Positions 42,189-51,686 of a DNA stretch of 64,000 nucleotides are shown here, in pieces. Source of the DNA: Rhizobium sp. J15. GTDB lineage: Bacteria; Pseudomonadota; Alphaproteobacteria; Rhizobiales; Rhizobiaceae. Where the stretch lies: the NCBI RefSeq assembly GCF_002531825.1, contig NZ_NWSX01000001.1:248001-312000 (forward strand), given 5' to 3'. Under the pieces are notes generated by a model that saw only the letters and a list, made by a program, of their open reading frames with translations, was not told the DNA's origin and did no database searches. The position numbers and the translations under genes were made by a program. Position 1 is the stretch's first letter. Each line of letters starts with the position of its first letter.

Positions 42189-43352
42189 CTATGCGCGAAG
42201 CTTCCCGTCGCCGTCATCCCGAATGACCTTGCGGCCGGCTTCCTCTATCGTGGCAGAAGGTGCGCCGCTGAGAAGGCGCTTTTCGGTCTCCTGCAGGTCG
42301 AGGATCGCCTGTTCGATCCTCGCGGCCGGAGCTTCCAGGGAGACCAGGCGCCACCGATGATGCTGCCAGAAGGTGACGAGCAGGCGCCGGCTCGGGACTT
42401 CTACCGTCTCATGGAGGAACCATGCTCCTCCCACTGCAACGAAAAGCGCTGCCGCGATGAGCGCCGGTTCGGGCATCAGGGTTTCAAAAGCCCGGTGGAC
42501 GAGGAACATGATCGGGACGTGGAAAAGATAGAGGGAGAAGCTGATCGCCCCCAGAAACCTGACGGGTGCGGCCGCCAGGATATGGGATGCGATAGGAGCT
42601 TGCCGCGCGACCAGCGCCACAATGACGGCTGCGGCGAGCGCGCTCTGCAGGCCCCAGAATTCGGGGGAAAAATTCGCCAGGACATGTCTGTAGGTGAAGA
42701 ACACCGCCAGAAGGACGAGAGTGAAAATTCCCGTCAGGGCGGATGGCGTCCATCTGTCCCAATAGGAATGCATCTTCCCGGCAAGCGCGCCGAAAAGAAA
42801 GTAAGGGAGCTTGGAAACGAGCAGGATTCCAGGCCCCGGCAATCCAAGCAGACCATCCACGACGACAGCCACCGCGAAGCCTGCGATCAGGCCGCCATAG
42901 CGGTCGGGGCGAGCCAGGCAGAGCCATAGGACCGGGAAGAGCAGATAGAATTGAATTTCGGGCGGAATCGACCAGAAAACGCCGCTCGAGCCCAGAAGAA
43001 AGACATGGCGCATAAAGTCCATGCCGCCGGTGATCGGCTGGACGAAATTCAGACCCTGTATGGCGGACAGCATCGCCACGAGCAGGACGGCAGCCAGATA
43101 GACCGGATAGATGCGGGCAAAGCGGCTCACAAGGAAATCCAGGACGCTTTCCCGGGTCACCGGGCGTGAACCGTAGAGATGGGCCATCAGAAAGCCGCTG
43201 AGGGCAAAGAACAACCCAACAGCCTCACTGCCCATCGTCATCAAATGCTGGGCTGTGCTCGGAAAGACAAGGCCGATATGGGCTTGAACGACCAGAAGCG
43301 CGGCGACACCGCGCAGGCCATCAAGACTGGGGATGTAATCCGGCCGGCTCAT
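42189..43352 (-). CDS. Membrane acyltransferase, acyltransferase-3 (OafA) family
   Basis: 387 aa with about ten membrane helices. The N-terminal YIPSLDGLRGVAALLVVQAH is the family signature with the conserved His. Such enzymes O-acetylate or succinylate surface polysaccharides or other envelope molecules. ATG 43352 (MSRPDY) is chosen over the TTG at 43382. The gene stands alone between the kinase and the cyo/surf1 operon, so the substrate cannot be inferred. Confidence 0.88.
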   Translation of the reverse strand: MSRPDYIPSLDGLRGVAALLVVQAHIGLVFPSTAQHLMTMGSEAVGLFFALSGFLMAHLYGSRPVTRESVLDFLVSRFARIYPVYLAAVLLVAMLSAIQGLNFVQPITGGMDFMRHVFLLGSSGVFWSIPPEIQFYLLFPVLWLCLARPDRYGGLIAGFAVAVVVDGLLGLPGPGILLVSKLPYFLFGALAGKMHSYWDRWTPSALTGIFTLVLLAVFFTYRHVLANFSPEFWGLQSALAAAVIVALVARQAPIASHILAAAPVRFLGAISFSLYLFHVPIMFLVHRAFETLMPEPALIAAALFVAVGGAWFLHETVEVPSRRLLVTFWQHHRWRLVSLEAPAARIEQAILDLQETEKRLLSGAPSATIEEAGRKVIRDDGDGKLRA

Positions 43353-43461
43353 GTGCAGCTTTTGTATATTCTGGTCAGGCAAGCAGTAGCGGACATCGCT
43401 TTACAAGAGATTAATCCGCGGGGTCCAAGCCATCGCGGCGCGACGGCCGCCACAGCTTGCC

Positions 43462-44226
43462 TTATTCGCGCCGGCCTCTTCCGATCTCGCCGCGAAGGAT
43501 GAACACCAGCAATGCCAGCACCATCGCCGCCAGCCCATACCAGGTGACCGCATAGACGAGGTGGTTATTCGGAAAATGGATGACCGTGAGGCCGCCGACG
43601 GGCAGGCCGCCCGGATTGGGTGTGGCGTCCGCGTCGATGAAATAGGGTGCGACCGCGTTGACGCCGCGTTTCTGCGCGATTGCCGCGACATCGCGCGAAT
43701 ACCAGCGGTCGGCGGCGATATCGTTGGCTTGCAGCAGCGACCCCTTCGGCTCGGTCATCCTGATAAGCCCGGTGATCTCGACCTGGCCCGGCAATTCGCC
43801 TTCGCGGCGCGAGGCCGTATCGCGCCTGTCGGTCGGCACGAAACCGCGATTGATGAGAATGGTTGCTCCGTCGGCAAGCATCAGCGGCGTCATCACCCAG
43901 TAGCCCGGGCCGAGCGCGGTCGAGGCATAGACCAGCGTTTCCTTGTCGTTCGCCAGCGTCCCGGTTGCCGTCACCCGCCGGTATTCGTCGCCGGCGGCAT
44001 TGATTTTGCCCCAGTCGGCGGCCGGCGGGGCGGGCACGGGCACGGGCACCGCATGCACCCGCTCGTCGACGCGGGCGATGAGGTCGCGCTTCCAGGTGAG
44101 CCGCTGCACCTGCCAGGTGCCGAGGGCTGCGAGCGCCGCGGCCAGCAGCGCCAGGCAAAGGCAGAAGATCGCGACTTTCGCCGGCGAACGCTGTCTTTCC
44201 GATTTTTCCTGGAGAGCCTTGCTCAT
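43462..44226 (-). CDS. SURF1-family oxidase assembly protein
   Basis: 254 aa with two membrane helices: N-terminal CLCLALLAAALAALGTWQVQ and C-terminal YAVTWYGLAAMVLALLVFIL. Between them lies a periplasmic domain with DEYRRVTATG and INRGFVPTDRR. SURF1 proteins help insert heme into haem-copper oxidases. It is the last gene of cyoABCD, 46 bp after cyoD, so it probably serves this quinol oxidase. ATG 44226 is preferred over the upstream in-frame start. Confidence 0.88.
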   Translation of the reverse strand: MSKALQEKSERQRSPAKVAIFCLCLALLAAALAALGTWQVQRLTWKRDLIARVDERVHAVPVPVPAPPAADWGKINAAGDEYRRVTATGTLANDKETLVYASTALGPGYWVMTPLMLADGATILINRGFVPTDRRDTASRREGELPGQVEITGLIRMTEPKGSLLQANDIAADRWYSRDVAAIAQKRGVNAVAPYFIDADATPNPGGLPVGGLTVIHFPNNHLVYAVTWYGLAAMVLALLVFILRGEIGRGRRE

Positions 44227-44272
44227 GTGCAGAACCGCCAAGGGCGGCGTTGCCGCCGCCCTTTTGCTACGA

Positions 44273-44674
44273 TCACGGCATGTTTTTCATCATCTCGGGG
44301 CTCATCGGCATCATGTTCGTGTTGAGATGATGCATGACCCAGAGGGAGCCCGACAGCGCGATGGCAACGATGATGATGGTGAAGATCAGCGCCATCATCG
44401 TCCAGCCGCCCTCGCTCCTCGGGTTCATATGCAGGAAGAAGACCATGTGGACGACGATCTGGATGGCGCCGAGGCCCATGACCAGCACCGCCGTCACCGC
44501 CGGGCTTTCGAACACGCCCGACATGACGAGCCAGAAGGGAATGGCGGTCAGGATGACGGAGAGCACGAAGCCCGTCATATAGCTGCGGAAGGTGCCGTGG
44601 CCGGCCTGATGGCCGTGGCTGTGGCCGTGATGGGCCTCGTGGGCATCCTCATGCGCGGGTGCTTGCGAACTCAT
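44273..44674 (-). CDS. cyoD: Cytochrome bo3-type ubiquinol oxidase subunit IV
   Basis: 133 aa with three hydrophobic helices and a His-rich N-terminus ([19 protein letters not shown]). [10 protein letters not shown] matches CyoD. It overlaps cyoC by 4 nt (ATGA) and stabilises the oxidase. The His-rich leader is unusual in length and could bind metal. Confidence 0.88.
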   Translation of the reverse strand: MSSQAPAHEDAHEAHHGHSHGHQAGHGTFRSYMTGFVLSVILTAIPFWLVMSGVFESPAVTAVLVMGLGAIQIVVHMVFFLHMNPRSEGGWTMMALIFTIIIVAIALSGSLWVMHHLNTNMMPMSPEMMKNMP

Positions 44675-45291
44675 CCGAGAACTCCCAAGAGATAGACGAA
44701 GGAAAAGACGCCGATCCAGACGACGTCGAGGAAGTGCCAGAACATCGAAAGGCACATCAGGCGGCGGCGGTTGGCTTCGATCAGCCCGTGCATCGACACC
44801 TGCACCATGAGCGTGACCAGCCAGATGATGCCGAAGGTGACGTGCAGCCCGTGCGTTCCGACCAGCGTGAAGAAGGAGGAGAGGAAGGCGCTGCGCGTCG
44901 GTCCGGCGCCTTCATGGATCAGGTGGATGAACTCATAGAGTTCGAGCCCGATGAAGGCGGCGCCGAACAGGCCGGTCACGGCGAGCCAGAACAGCGTTTC
45001 CGCCTTGGCGTTCCGCTCCATCTGCAGCATGGCGAAGCCATAGGTGATGGAGGAGAAAAGCAGCATCGACGTGTTCAGCGCCACGATCGGCAGATCGAAG
45101 AGATCGGCGGGCGACGGCCCGGCGGCATAATTGCGCCCGAGCACGCCGTGCGTCGCAAACAGCACCGCGAAGATCAGGCAGTCGCTCATCAGGTAGAGCC
45201 AGAAGCCGAGATTGGTGCTGTTCTCCGGATGATGATCTTCCGTCAGGTAGAATTCAGGCTTTTCGGCCGTGTCGACAGTATGATCGCTCAT
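44671..45291 (-). CDS. cyoC: Cytochrome bo3-type ubiquinol oxidase subunit III
   Basis: 206 aa with five helices; [20 protein letters not shown] and [14 protein letters not shown] are conserved subunit III segments. ATG 45291 ([11 protein letters not shown]) is chosen. It starts 4 bp after cyoB and overlaps cyoD by 4 nt. Confidence 0.92.
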   Translation of the reverse strand: MSDHTVDTAEKPEFYLTEDHHPENSTNLGFWLYLMSDCLIFAVLFATHGVLGRNYAAGPSPADLFDLPIVALNTSMLLFSSITYGFAMLQMERNAKAETLFWLAVTGLFGAAFIGLELYEFIHLIHEGAGPTRSAFLSSFFTLVGTHGLHVTFGIIWLVTLMVQVSMHGLIEANRRRLMCLSMFWHFLDVVWIGVFSFVYLLGVLG

Positions 45292-45295
45292 GGTC

Positions 45296-47299
45296 TTACA
45301 CCTGCTCGGCAAGCAGCGTCGTGCGCTTGCCTTCCGTTTCGGTGACTTCGTCGGCGGGGATGTAGAAGTCGCGCTTGTAGTTGAAGGTATGGCCGATCGC
45401 CACGACGATCAGGGCGACGAAGGAGACGACGACCAGCCACCACATGTACCAGATCAGGCCGAAGGCGAGTGCGACGCTGATGGCCGACAGGATCGCACCG
45501 GTGCCGGTATTCTTCGGCATGTGGATCGGCTTGAAGCCACCGAGCGGACGCTCGTAGCCGCGCCTCTTCATGTCGTACCAGCTGTCGTGATCGTGCACGA
45601 CGGGCGTGAAGGCGAAGTTGTAATCCGGCGGGGGCGAAGAGGTCGACCATTCCAGCGTGCGGCCGTCCCAGGGGTCGCCGCTGTCATCACGCAATTCCTC
45701 GCGCTTCATGAAGCTGACGACGAGCTGGATCAGGAACGCGGCAAGGCCGAGCGCGATCAGGGCGACGCCGAAGGCGGCGATGATGAACCAGATCTGCAGC
45801 GACGGATCTTCGAACTGGCTCATGCGGCGGGTGACGCCCATCAGGCCGAGCACATAGAGCGGCATGAAGGCGAACCAGAAGCCGATCTGCCAGAACCAGA
45901 AGCTCATCTTGCCCCAGAACGGATCGAGCTTGAAGCCGAAGGCCTTGGGGAACCAGTAGTTCACGCCGGCGAACATGCCGAAGAGCACGCCGCCGATGAT
46001 GACGTTGTGGAAGTGGGCGATGAGGAACAGCGAATTGTGCAGCACGAAATCGGCGGGAGGAACGGCCAGCATGACGCCGGTCATGCCGCCGATGACGAAG
46101 GTCACCATGAAGCCGACCGTCCACAGCATCGGCACCTCGTAGCGGATGCGGCCGCGATACATGGTGAAGAGCCAGTTGAATATCTTCGCTCCCGTCGGGA
46201 TGGAGATAATCATCGTGGTGATGCCGAAGAACGAGTTGACGGAAGCGCCCGAGCCCATCGTGAAGAAGTGGTGCAGCCAGACGATGTAGGACAGGATCAT
46301 GATCACGCAGGTGGCGTAGACCATGGAGGCGTAGCCGAAGAGGCGCTTGCCGGAGAAGGTGGCGACGACTTCCGAGAAGATGCCGAAGGCCGGCAGGACG
46401 AGGATGTAGACCTCCGGATGGCCCCAGATCCAGATGAGATTGATGTACATCATCGGATTGCCGCCGAGGTCGTTGGTAAAGAAGTTCGTCCCGGCATAGC
46501 GGTCGAGCGACAACAGCACGAGCGTTGCCGTCAGGATCGGGAAGGAGGCGACGATCAGTACGTTGGTGCAGAGCGCGGTCCAGGTGAAGACCGGCATCTT
46601 CATGAAGGTCATGCCCGGCGCGCGCATCTTGACGATGGTGGCGATCAGGTTGATGCCCGAAAGCGTCGTGCCGACGCCGGCCACCTGCAGACCCCAGATA
46701 TAATAGTCGACGCCGACCCCGGGACTATAGGCGGCCCCCGACAGCGGCGGGTAGGCGAGCCAGCCGGTCTGGGCGAATTCGCCGATGAACAGCGACAGCA
46801 TGATGATGATCGCGCCGGCCGTCGTCATCCAGAAGGAGAAGTTGTTCAGGAAGGGGAAGGAGACGTCGCGCGCGCCGATCTGCAGCGGTACCACGAAGTT
46901 CATCAGGCCGGTGACGAACGGCATCGCCACGAAGAAGATCATGATGACGCCGTGGGCCGTGAAGACCTGGTCGTAGTGGTGCGGCGGCAGGTAACCCTCC
47001 GACCCGTTGAAGGCGATCGCCTGCTGGATGCGCATCAGGATCGCGTCGGAAAAGCCGCGCAACAGCATGATGACCGCCAGGATCACATACATGATGCCGA
47101 TCTTCTTGTGATCGACGCTGCAGATCCAGTCGCGCCAGAGCGGACCCCAGAATTTGAAATAGGTGATGGCGCCGAGCACGGCGAGACCGCCGATAACGAC
47201 GCCGATGAAGGTCACGACCAGGATCGGCTCGTGATAGGGGATGGCATCGAGGGTCAACCGGCCGAAGATGAACTTCAGGAGGTCAGGATTGGAAAACAT
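45296..47299 (-). CDS. cyoB: Cytochrome bo3-type ubiquinol oxidase subunit I
   Basis: 667 aa haem-copper oxidase core with about 15 helices. CuB/active-site motifs are [13 protein letters not shown] (His-Tyr crosslink pair) and WLHHFFTMG; the haem ligands are in [10 protein letters not shown] and [10 protein letters not shown]. The length, including C-terminal helices, matches CyoB rather than the cytochrome aa3 subunit. It oxidises ubiquinol, reduces O2 and pumps protons. It starts 42 bp after cyoA. Confidence 0.95.
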   Translation of the reverse strand: MFSNPDLLKFIFGRLTLDAIPYHEPILVVTFIGVVIGGLAVLGAITYFKFWGPLWRDWICSVDHKKIGIMYVILAVIMLLRGFSDAILMRIQQAIAFNGSEGYLPPHHYDQVFTAHGVIMIFFVAMPFVTGLMNFVVPLQIGARDVSFPFLNNFSFWMTTAGAIIIMLSLFIGEFAQTGWLAYPPLSGAAYSPGVGVDYYIWGLQVAGVGTTLSGINLIATIVKMRAPGMTFMKMPVFTWTALCTNVLIVASFPILTATLVLLSLDRYAGTNFFTNDLGGNPMMYINLIWIWGHPEVYILVLPAFGIFSEVVATFSGKRLFGYASMVYATCVIMILSYIVWLHHFFTMGSGASVNSFFGITTMIISIPTGAKIFNWLFTMYRGRIRYEVPMLWTVGFMVTFVIGGMTGVMLAVPPADFVLHNSLFLIAHFHNVIIGGVLFGMFAGVNYWFPKAFGFKLDPFWGKMSFWFWQIGFWFAFMPLYVLGLMGVTRRMSQFEDPSLQIWFIIAAFGVALIALGLAAFLIQLVVSFMKREELRDDSGDPWDGRTLEWSTSSPPPDYNFAFTPVVHDHDSWYDMKRRGYERPLGGFKPIHMPKNTGTGAILSAISVALAFGLIWYMWWLVVVSFVALIVVAIGHTFNYKRDFYIPADEVTETEGKRTTLLAEQV

Positions 47300-47341
47300 G
47301 GAACAACCCGTTCATTATGTCTTGCGACGCAAAGCGCCAGG

Positions 47342-48529
47342 TTAATTGTTGTTGTTGAGCTGCGCCGGCGCCGGATCGGCGCCATTGCTCATGCCGGGCA
47401 TGGAATGACCCTCATGCTGCATGTCCTGCATCCCTGGCGTGCTTTGCATGCCGGGCATGTCGTGCTGCATGCTGCTGCCATCGGAATTGCGAGGCGGCTC
47501 GGCTCTTGCCGGAGCACCGGTCGCCGGCACGGTGGCCGCAGGCGCCACGACGCCTTCGTCGGCATGGCGGTTATCATATTGCAGCTTCTCGCGGTTCTCC
47601 GCGCTTTCCTTGCCGGCGCCGCCCATCATGTCGATATGCATCATCTCGTTCATGCACATCTTGCCCGGCGTGGCGCACATGTTGAGAATGGCGTTGTAAA
47701 GGTCGGCATCGGCGCCGGCGTAATAGCGCACCGGTTCCTTCTCGCTCGGCTTCTCCAGCTTCAGATAGGCGTCGCGGTTGAGCATCGTGCCCTGCTGCTT
47801 AACCTGCGCCACCCAGGCGTCGAAGCCTTCGCGGTTGAGGCCATGGAACTTGAAGCGCATATGGGAGAAGCCTGCGCCGCTGTAATTGGCGGAGAAGCCC
47901 TCATATTCGCCTTCCTTGTTGATGACGGCATGCAGCTTCGTCTCCATGCCGGGCATGGCATAGATCTGGCCGGCAAGGGCAGGGATGTAGAAGGAGTTCA
48001 TCACCGAGGAGGCGGTGATCTTGAAATTGATCGGCACGTCGACCGGGGCCGCGAGTTCGTTGACGGTCGCAATGCCGAGCTCGGGATAGAAGAACAGCCA
48101 CTTCCAGTCGAGCGCCACGACCTCGACGATCAGCGGCTTGGCGTCTGCCGGAATGGCGCGCTCGGCGTCGAGACGGTCGAGCGGACGATAGGGATCGAGC
48201 TTATGCGTGGAAATCCAGGTGACCGCGCCGAGCGCAATGATGATGGCGAGCGGTGCGGACCAGATCACGATTTCGAGGCGTGTGGAGTGATGCCATTCCG
48301 GCGCATAGGTCGCCGCCGTATTCGAGCGCCGATAGCGCCAGGCGAAAAACAGCGTGAGGAAAATCACCGGGACAATGATCAGCAGCATCAGCACCGTCGA
48401 GATGACGATGAGATCGCGCTGCTGCGCGGCGATGTCGCCGGAAGGCGCCATGACCACCATGTTGCATCCTGCCAGGAAAAGCAGCGGCAAGACGGATAGA
48501 AGGCGGGAAAACTTCGCGAGTTTTGGCAC
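47342..48529 (-). CDS. cyoA: Cytochrome bo3-type ubiquinol oxidase subunit II with Met/His-rich tail
   Basis: 395 aa from GTG 48529. The lipoprotein signal ends LLFLAGC, then come two helices and a cupredoxin domain (LDWKWLFFYPELG, VMNSFYIPALAGQIYAMPGM) lacking the CuA cysteines, as in quinol oxidases. The C-terminal 45 residues are exceptional: MQHDMPGMQSTPGMQ and MQHEGHSMPGM, a Met/His array like periplasmic copper-binding proteins. The start codon is uncertain; upstream frame residues lack a signal. It heads the cyoABCD-surf1 operon. Confidence 0.88.
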   Translation of the reverse strand: MPKLAKFSRLLSVLPLLFLAGCNMVVMAPSGDIAAQQRDLIVISTVLMLLIIVPVIFLTLFFAWRYRRSNTAATYAPEWHHSTRLEIVIWSAPLAIIIALGAVTWISTHKLDPYRPLDRLDAERAIPADAKPLIVEVVALDWKWLFFYPELGIATVNELAAPVDVPINFKITASSVMNSFYIPALAGQIYAMPGMETKLHAVINKEGEYEGFSANYSGAGFSHMRFKFHGLNREGFDAWVAQVKQQGTMLNRDAYLKLEKPSEKEPVRYYAGADADLYNAILNMCATPGKMCMNEMMHIDMMGGAGKESAENREKLQYDNRHADEGVVAPAATVPATGAPARAEPPRNSDGSSMQHDMPGMQSTPGMQDMQHEGHSMPGMSNGADPAPAQLNNNN

Positions 48530-48905
48530 GTCTCTAAGCTCTTGTTGTTTCGTTTGTTCCGCGACTAAAGCACTGAACCCGATAGCGACATGAGGCGGAA
48601 GGTCGCAGTGCAGCATGCATGCCGCACTGCGGCAGAAATCATATGAGGCTACCGCCTTGAAATCCTGATGAAAACAGAAAGGATTTTCAGGGGCGCACGG
48701 TCGTTGCGATCAATATACCCGCAAGCACAGGACAGGCCAGCTTTCCCGGGAAAAATAGCCGGCCGGCGGCGCTATTTTTCCCCTCAGCCTGATTTTCAGC
48801 CGTGATGATGAACTATTTACATCTGACGGGCTTGATAAGCCTGCGGGTTTGATCAAGATCAGGCTGAGGCGCCTTGCCGGAAGCGCCTTAACGAGGAGGC
48901 GTTTC
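48530..48905. other. 376-bp divergent region between cyoA and the MFS gene
   Basis: Carries the promoters of the cyo operon (minus) and the MFS gene (plus), an FNR/FixK-like site at 48849, and short GC-rich palindromic sequence near 48760-48790 (CCGGGAAAAATAGCCGGCCGG). No convincing small gene was seen. Confidence 0.6.
48849..48862 (+). promoter_or_regulatory. FNR/FixK-like site
   Basis: TTGATCAAGATCAG fits TTGAT-N4-ATCAA at nine of ten fixed positions. It lies 44 bp upstream of the MFS start. In rhizobia such boxes are bound by FnrN/FixK under low oxygen. One base deviates, so confidence is limited. Confidence 0.4.
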
Positions 48906-50237
48906 ATGGCAACAGCATCACATTACGGACCGTCGTCGTCGTCGCTGGAACGCGATGCGCGGCGCATTCACGACGACAAGCCGGTTTCCCCGGGCAGCAT
49001 CGCCATCGGCGTGGTGATCGGGCGCATGTCGGAATTCTTCGATTTCTTCGTCTACGGCCTCGCCTCCGTCCTGGTTTTTCCACAGCTGGTTTTCCCCTTC
49101 GCGCCGGACAGGCTGACGGCCACGCTCTATTCCTTCGCCGTCTTCTCGCTCGCCTTCCTGGCCCGCCCTGTCGGCTCCGTCGTCTTCATGACCATCGACC
49201 GGATGTACGGACGCGGCACGAAGCTGACGATCGCGCTCTTCCTGCTCGGCGGTTCCACGGCCTCGATCGCCTTCCTGCCGGGTTATAACGAGATCGGCGT
49301 CTGGTCGATCGCGCTTCTGGCGCTCTTCCGTCTCGGCCAGGGCTTCGCGCTCGGCGGCGCCTGGGACGGTCTTGCCTCGCTGCTCGCCCTCAATGCGCCG
49401 GCCAATCACCGCGGCTGGTATGCGATGATCCCGCAGCTCGGCGCGCCGATCGGCTTTGCGCTGGCGAGCATCCTGTTCGGCTATTTCGTCGCCAATCTTT
49501 CCAGTGAGGATTTCCTCTCCTGGGGCTGGCGCTATCCGTTCTTCGTCGCCTTCGCGATCAATGTCGTGGCGTTGTTTGCGCGTTTGCGTCTCGTCATGAC
49601 TAAGGAATTCGGCACGCTGCTGGAGCAGCACGAGCTCGAAGCGGCCCCGATCCTGGACGTGCTGCGCATTCACGGCCGCGACATCCTGATCGGCGCCTTC
49701 GTGCCGCTCGCGAGCTTTGCCATGTTCCACCTCGTCACCATCTTCCCGCTCGGCTGGATGAGCCTCTACGGCAACCAGCCGATCGGCGCCTTCATGGTGG
49801 TGCAGGTGATCGGCGCCATGGTCGGCGTCGTCGCCATCATCACATCGGGCCTGATCGCCGATCGCATCGGCCGGCGTGCCCAGCTTGCCGTCTGCGCTGT
49901 CATCATCGCCATCTTCAGCTTTATCGGGCCGGTCCTGATCGCCTCCGGCAACAGCGGCCATGACGCCTTCGTCATCATCGGCTTCGGCGTGCTCGGCCTT
50001 TCCTTCGGCCAGGCGACGGGCTCGATCTCGTCCCGCTTCGGCCGCGGCTATCGTTATACCGGTGCAGCCTTCACCTCGGACCTCGCCTGGCTGATCGGCG
50101 CCGGTTTCGCACCGCTGGTGGCGCTCAGCCTCTCCAGCCGCTTCGGCCTGACCTTCGTCGGCTACTACCTGCTCTCCGGCGCCATCTGCACACTGGCGGC
50201 ACTCGCCTTCAGTAAGGCGCTGGAACAGCGCGAATAG
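48906..50237 (+). CDS. MFS transporter, metabolite:H+ symporter type
   Basis: 443 aa with about 12 helices. GRMSEFFDFFVYGLASVLVF and the loop ARPVGSVVFMTIDRMYGRGT are typical of the MHS (ShiA/KgtP-like) branch. ATG 48906 has GAGGAGG upstream. It probably imports an organic acid or similar metabolite; the substrate is not deducible. It diverges from the cyo operon. Confidence 0.85.
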   Translation: MATASHYGPSSSSLERDARRIHDDKPVSPGSIAIGVVIGRMSEFFDFFVYGLASVLVFPQLVFPFAPDRLTATLYSFAVFSLAFLARPVGSVVFMTIDRMYGRGTKLTIALFLLGGSTASIAFLPGYNEIGVWSIALLALFRLGQGFALGGAWDGLASLLALNAPANHRGWYAMIPQLGAPIGFALASILFGYFVANLSSEDFLSWGWRYPFFVAFAINVVALFARLRLVMTKEFGTLLEQHELEAAPILDVLRIHGRDILIGAFVPLASFAMFHLVTIFPLGWMSLYGNQPIGAFMVVQVIGAMVGVVAIITSGLIADRIGRRAQLAVCAVIIAIFSFIGPVLIASGNSGHDAFVIIGFGVLGLSFGQATGSISSRFGRGYRYTGAAFTSDLAWLIGAGFAPLVALSLSSRFGLTFVGYYLLSGAICTLAALAFSKALEQRE

Positions 50238-50251
50238 GCCGGCTTGAATGC

Positions 50252-50281
50252 GAAGCTTGCATGGGAAACCATGCAAGCTTC
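50252..50281 (+). terminator. Strong hairpin after the MFS gene
   Basis: Perfect 13-bp stem GAAGCTTGCATGG / CCATGCAAGCTTC with a GAAA tetraloop, 14 bp after the stop. There is no T-tract. It may end the transcript or protect the 3' end. Confidence 0.6.
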
Positions 50282-50309
50282 AGCTTGTTGGCTGCATCTC
50301 AATTATTGG

Positions 50310-50337
50310 ATGCATTGCAATCTATAATTAATTGCAT
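50310..50337. promoter_or_regulatory. Promoter/operator of the toxin-antitoxin pair
   Basis: An exact -10 TATAAT (50323-50328) lies between ATGCA (50310) and TGCAT (50337), an inverted repeat spaced 18 bp. Antitoxins of this class usually repress their own promoter at such repeats; the role here is inferred. Confidence 0.4.
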
Positions 50338-50364
50338 ATGATCGCCATCAGCGAGGATATGCCC

Positions 50365-50826
50365 ATGACCCCGGAAACCATCGATCATTCGACCCTTTCC
50401 CGCCTCGTCGAAGCAGGAGCGGTCGATGCCGCGCATGTCGTCGGCAAAACCGGCGGCTGGTCCGTCGTCATCCGTTACGGCAAGGCCGAGCGCCCGCTCG
50501 CCGCCCAGCGCAGCCGGCAGGTGCGTCTGTTCAAGCGCATGGATACCTTGGTTTCCTATCTCAAGGATGTCGGCATTTCGCACTTCGATGTCAATGCCGC
50601 CGATTACGCTCCCGAGACAGCTTCGCGGCCGGATCGGGCCGCCGCGTTGCGTCGGACCCATGAGGCGGCGGAATACGACAAGTGGTTTCGGGAACAGGTC
50701 GAGGAAGCGATCCGGGAAGCCGATGATCCGAATGCGGTCTGGATCAGTGCGGAGGATGCCGAAGAGCACATGGATAAGCTTCGGGCCGAACTGCTCGCGC
50801 AGCTGCAATCCGGAGATAAAGCTTGA
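50365..50826 (+). CDS. Antitoxin-like partner of the RelE/ParE toxin
   Basis: 153 aa from ATG 50365, which has GAGG 8 nt upstream; ATG 50338 or 50359 is possible. The N-terminal half (VVGKTGGWSVVIRYGKAERP, RQVRLFKRMDTLVSYLKDVG) looks like a small DNA-binding or substrate fold, and the C-terminal half is acidic and helical, as expected for toxin wrapping. The assignment comes mainly from its 4-nt overlap (TTGA) with a ParE-like gene. No known antitoxin family is firmly recognised. Confidence 0.65.
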   Translation: MTPETIDHSTLSRLVEAGAVDAAHVVGKTGGWSVVIRYGKAERPLAAQRSRQVRLFKRMDTLVSYLKDVGISHFDVNAADYAPETASRPDRAAALRRTHEAAEYDKWFREQVEEAIREADDPNAVWISAEDAEEHMDKLRAELLAQLQSGDKA

Positions 50827-51113
50827 TTGTCAGATGGCTGGCGCAGGCTCTTGTGGATCGGGAAAGGCAGATCCGGCACATCTTTACCCAGAATCCAAAG
50901 GCTGCAATCGCACTGGATGATATCATCCGTCATCAGGCAAAAATGCTCGTCGATCACCCCGAAGCAGGACGCGCCGGCCGTCTCGAGGGAACGCGGGAAC
51001 TGGTCATTCCACGTACCGCATTTCTGCTGATCTATCGCCTCGACAGACATGCGCGGAGAGTGGAAATACTGCGCCTTCTTCACGGCGCCCAGCAATGGCC
51101 GCCGAAACCCTGA
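50823..51113 (+). CDS. RelE/ParE-superfamily toxin
   Basis: 96 aa, TTG start overlapping the antitoxin stop, with GGAG upstream in the antitoxin gene. The C-terminal pattern LVIPRTAFLLIYRLDRHARR followed by VEILRLLHGAQQWP is the ParE/RelE plasmid-stabilisation signature. The fold inhibits gyrase (ParE) or cuts mRNA (RelE); which applies cannot be told. It converges with the cNMP-binding gene with an 8-bp gap. Confidence 0.85.
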   Translation: MIVRWLAQALVDRERQIRHIFTQNPKAAIALDDIIRHQAKMLVDHPEAGRAGRLEGTRELVIPRTAFLLIYRLDRHARRVEILRLLHGAQQWPPKP

Positions 51114-51121
51114 AAGGCGTT

Positions 51122-51589
51122 TTACTGGGCCATCTGCGGCTGCTTTGCCGCCCGGGCTGCGGTCAGTTCCGCTGTGGTGTGGTTCAGACGGTCGGCGAGC
51201 ACGCGCATGATTTCGACCGCCATTTCGGGGAAATCGCTGAGCAGCTTCAGGAAGTGCTCCTTGCTGATGCGCAGCACTTCGAGCGGCGAGGTGGCGCGCA
51301 CCGTGGCCGTGCGCGAGACGTCGCAGAGAATGGCGATTTCGCCGACGATGGAATTGAGCTCGACATCGGCGACCTTGATCTCGCCAGCAGGCGAGGAGAC
51401 GATGATGTCGGCGCTGCCGGAGAGGATGACATAGGCGGCGTCGCCGACGTCGCCCTGGTGAAAGAGATCCTGACCGGCCTTGTAGGTCATGCGATCGGAG
51501 GTGAAGGCCAAAAGCTTGAGCTTGGCCGGTGCAATCCTTGAAAAGATCGGCACCCGCCGCAGCATTTCGACTTCGTCTCTCAACAGCAT
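51122..51589 (-). CDS. Stand-alone cyclic-nucleotide-binding protein
   Basis: 155 aa made almost only of a CAP-family cNMP domain (residues about 12-125). The phosphate-binding cassette VGEIAILCDVSRTATV keeps the Gly83-Glu84 and Arg93 that contact cyclic nucleotide ribose and phosphate. No HTH follows, so it is not a CRP-type regulator. ATG 51589 (MLLRDEVEML) is chosen over the longer frame. It lies 97 bp after the degenerate ABC gene, same strand, and may regulate that protein in response to cAMP or cGMP. This link is inferred from position. Confidence 0.85.
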   Translation of the reverse strand: MLLRDEVEMLRRVPIFSRIAPAKLKLLAFTSDRMTYKAGQDLFHQGDVGDAAYVILSGSADIIVSSPAGEIKVADVELNSIVGEIAILCDVSRTATVRATSPLEVLRISKEHFLKLLSDFPEMAVEIMRVLADRLNHTTAELTAARAAKQPQMAQ

Positions 51590-51686
51590 GAGCGTTTCAA
51601 TCCCCTGACATCGGGCCGCGAGACCAGACGCCTTCAAACTCCGGCATTCCCCCGGGAACACCTACCATCGCCGCCCCAATAGAATA

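Noticed and set aside
45290-48499. 1069-aa plus-strand ORF opposite cyoB-cyoA
   Set aside because: It is antisense to clearly conserved oxidase genes; its His/Asp/Glu/Arg-rich low-complexity text is the usual product of reading GC-rich genes backwards, and no domain is recognisable.
48710-48907. 65-aa minus-strand ORF in the cyo-MFS region
   Set aside because: No ribosome site, no conserved motif, and it overlaps the FNR-like site and MFS ribosome site.
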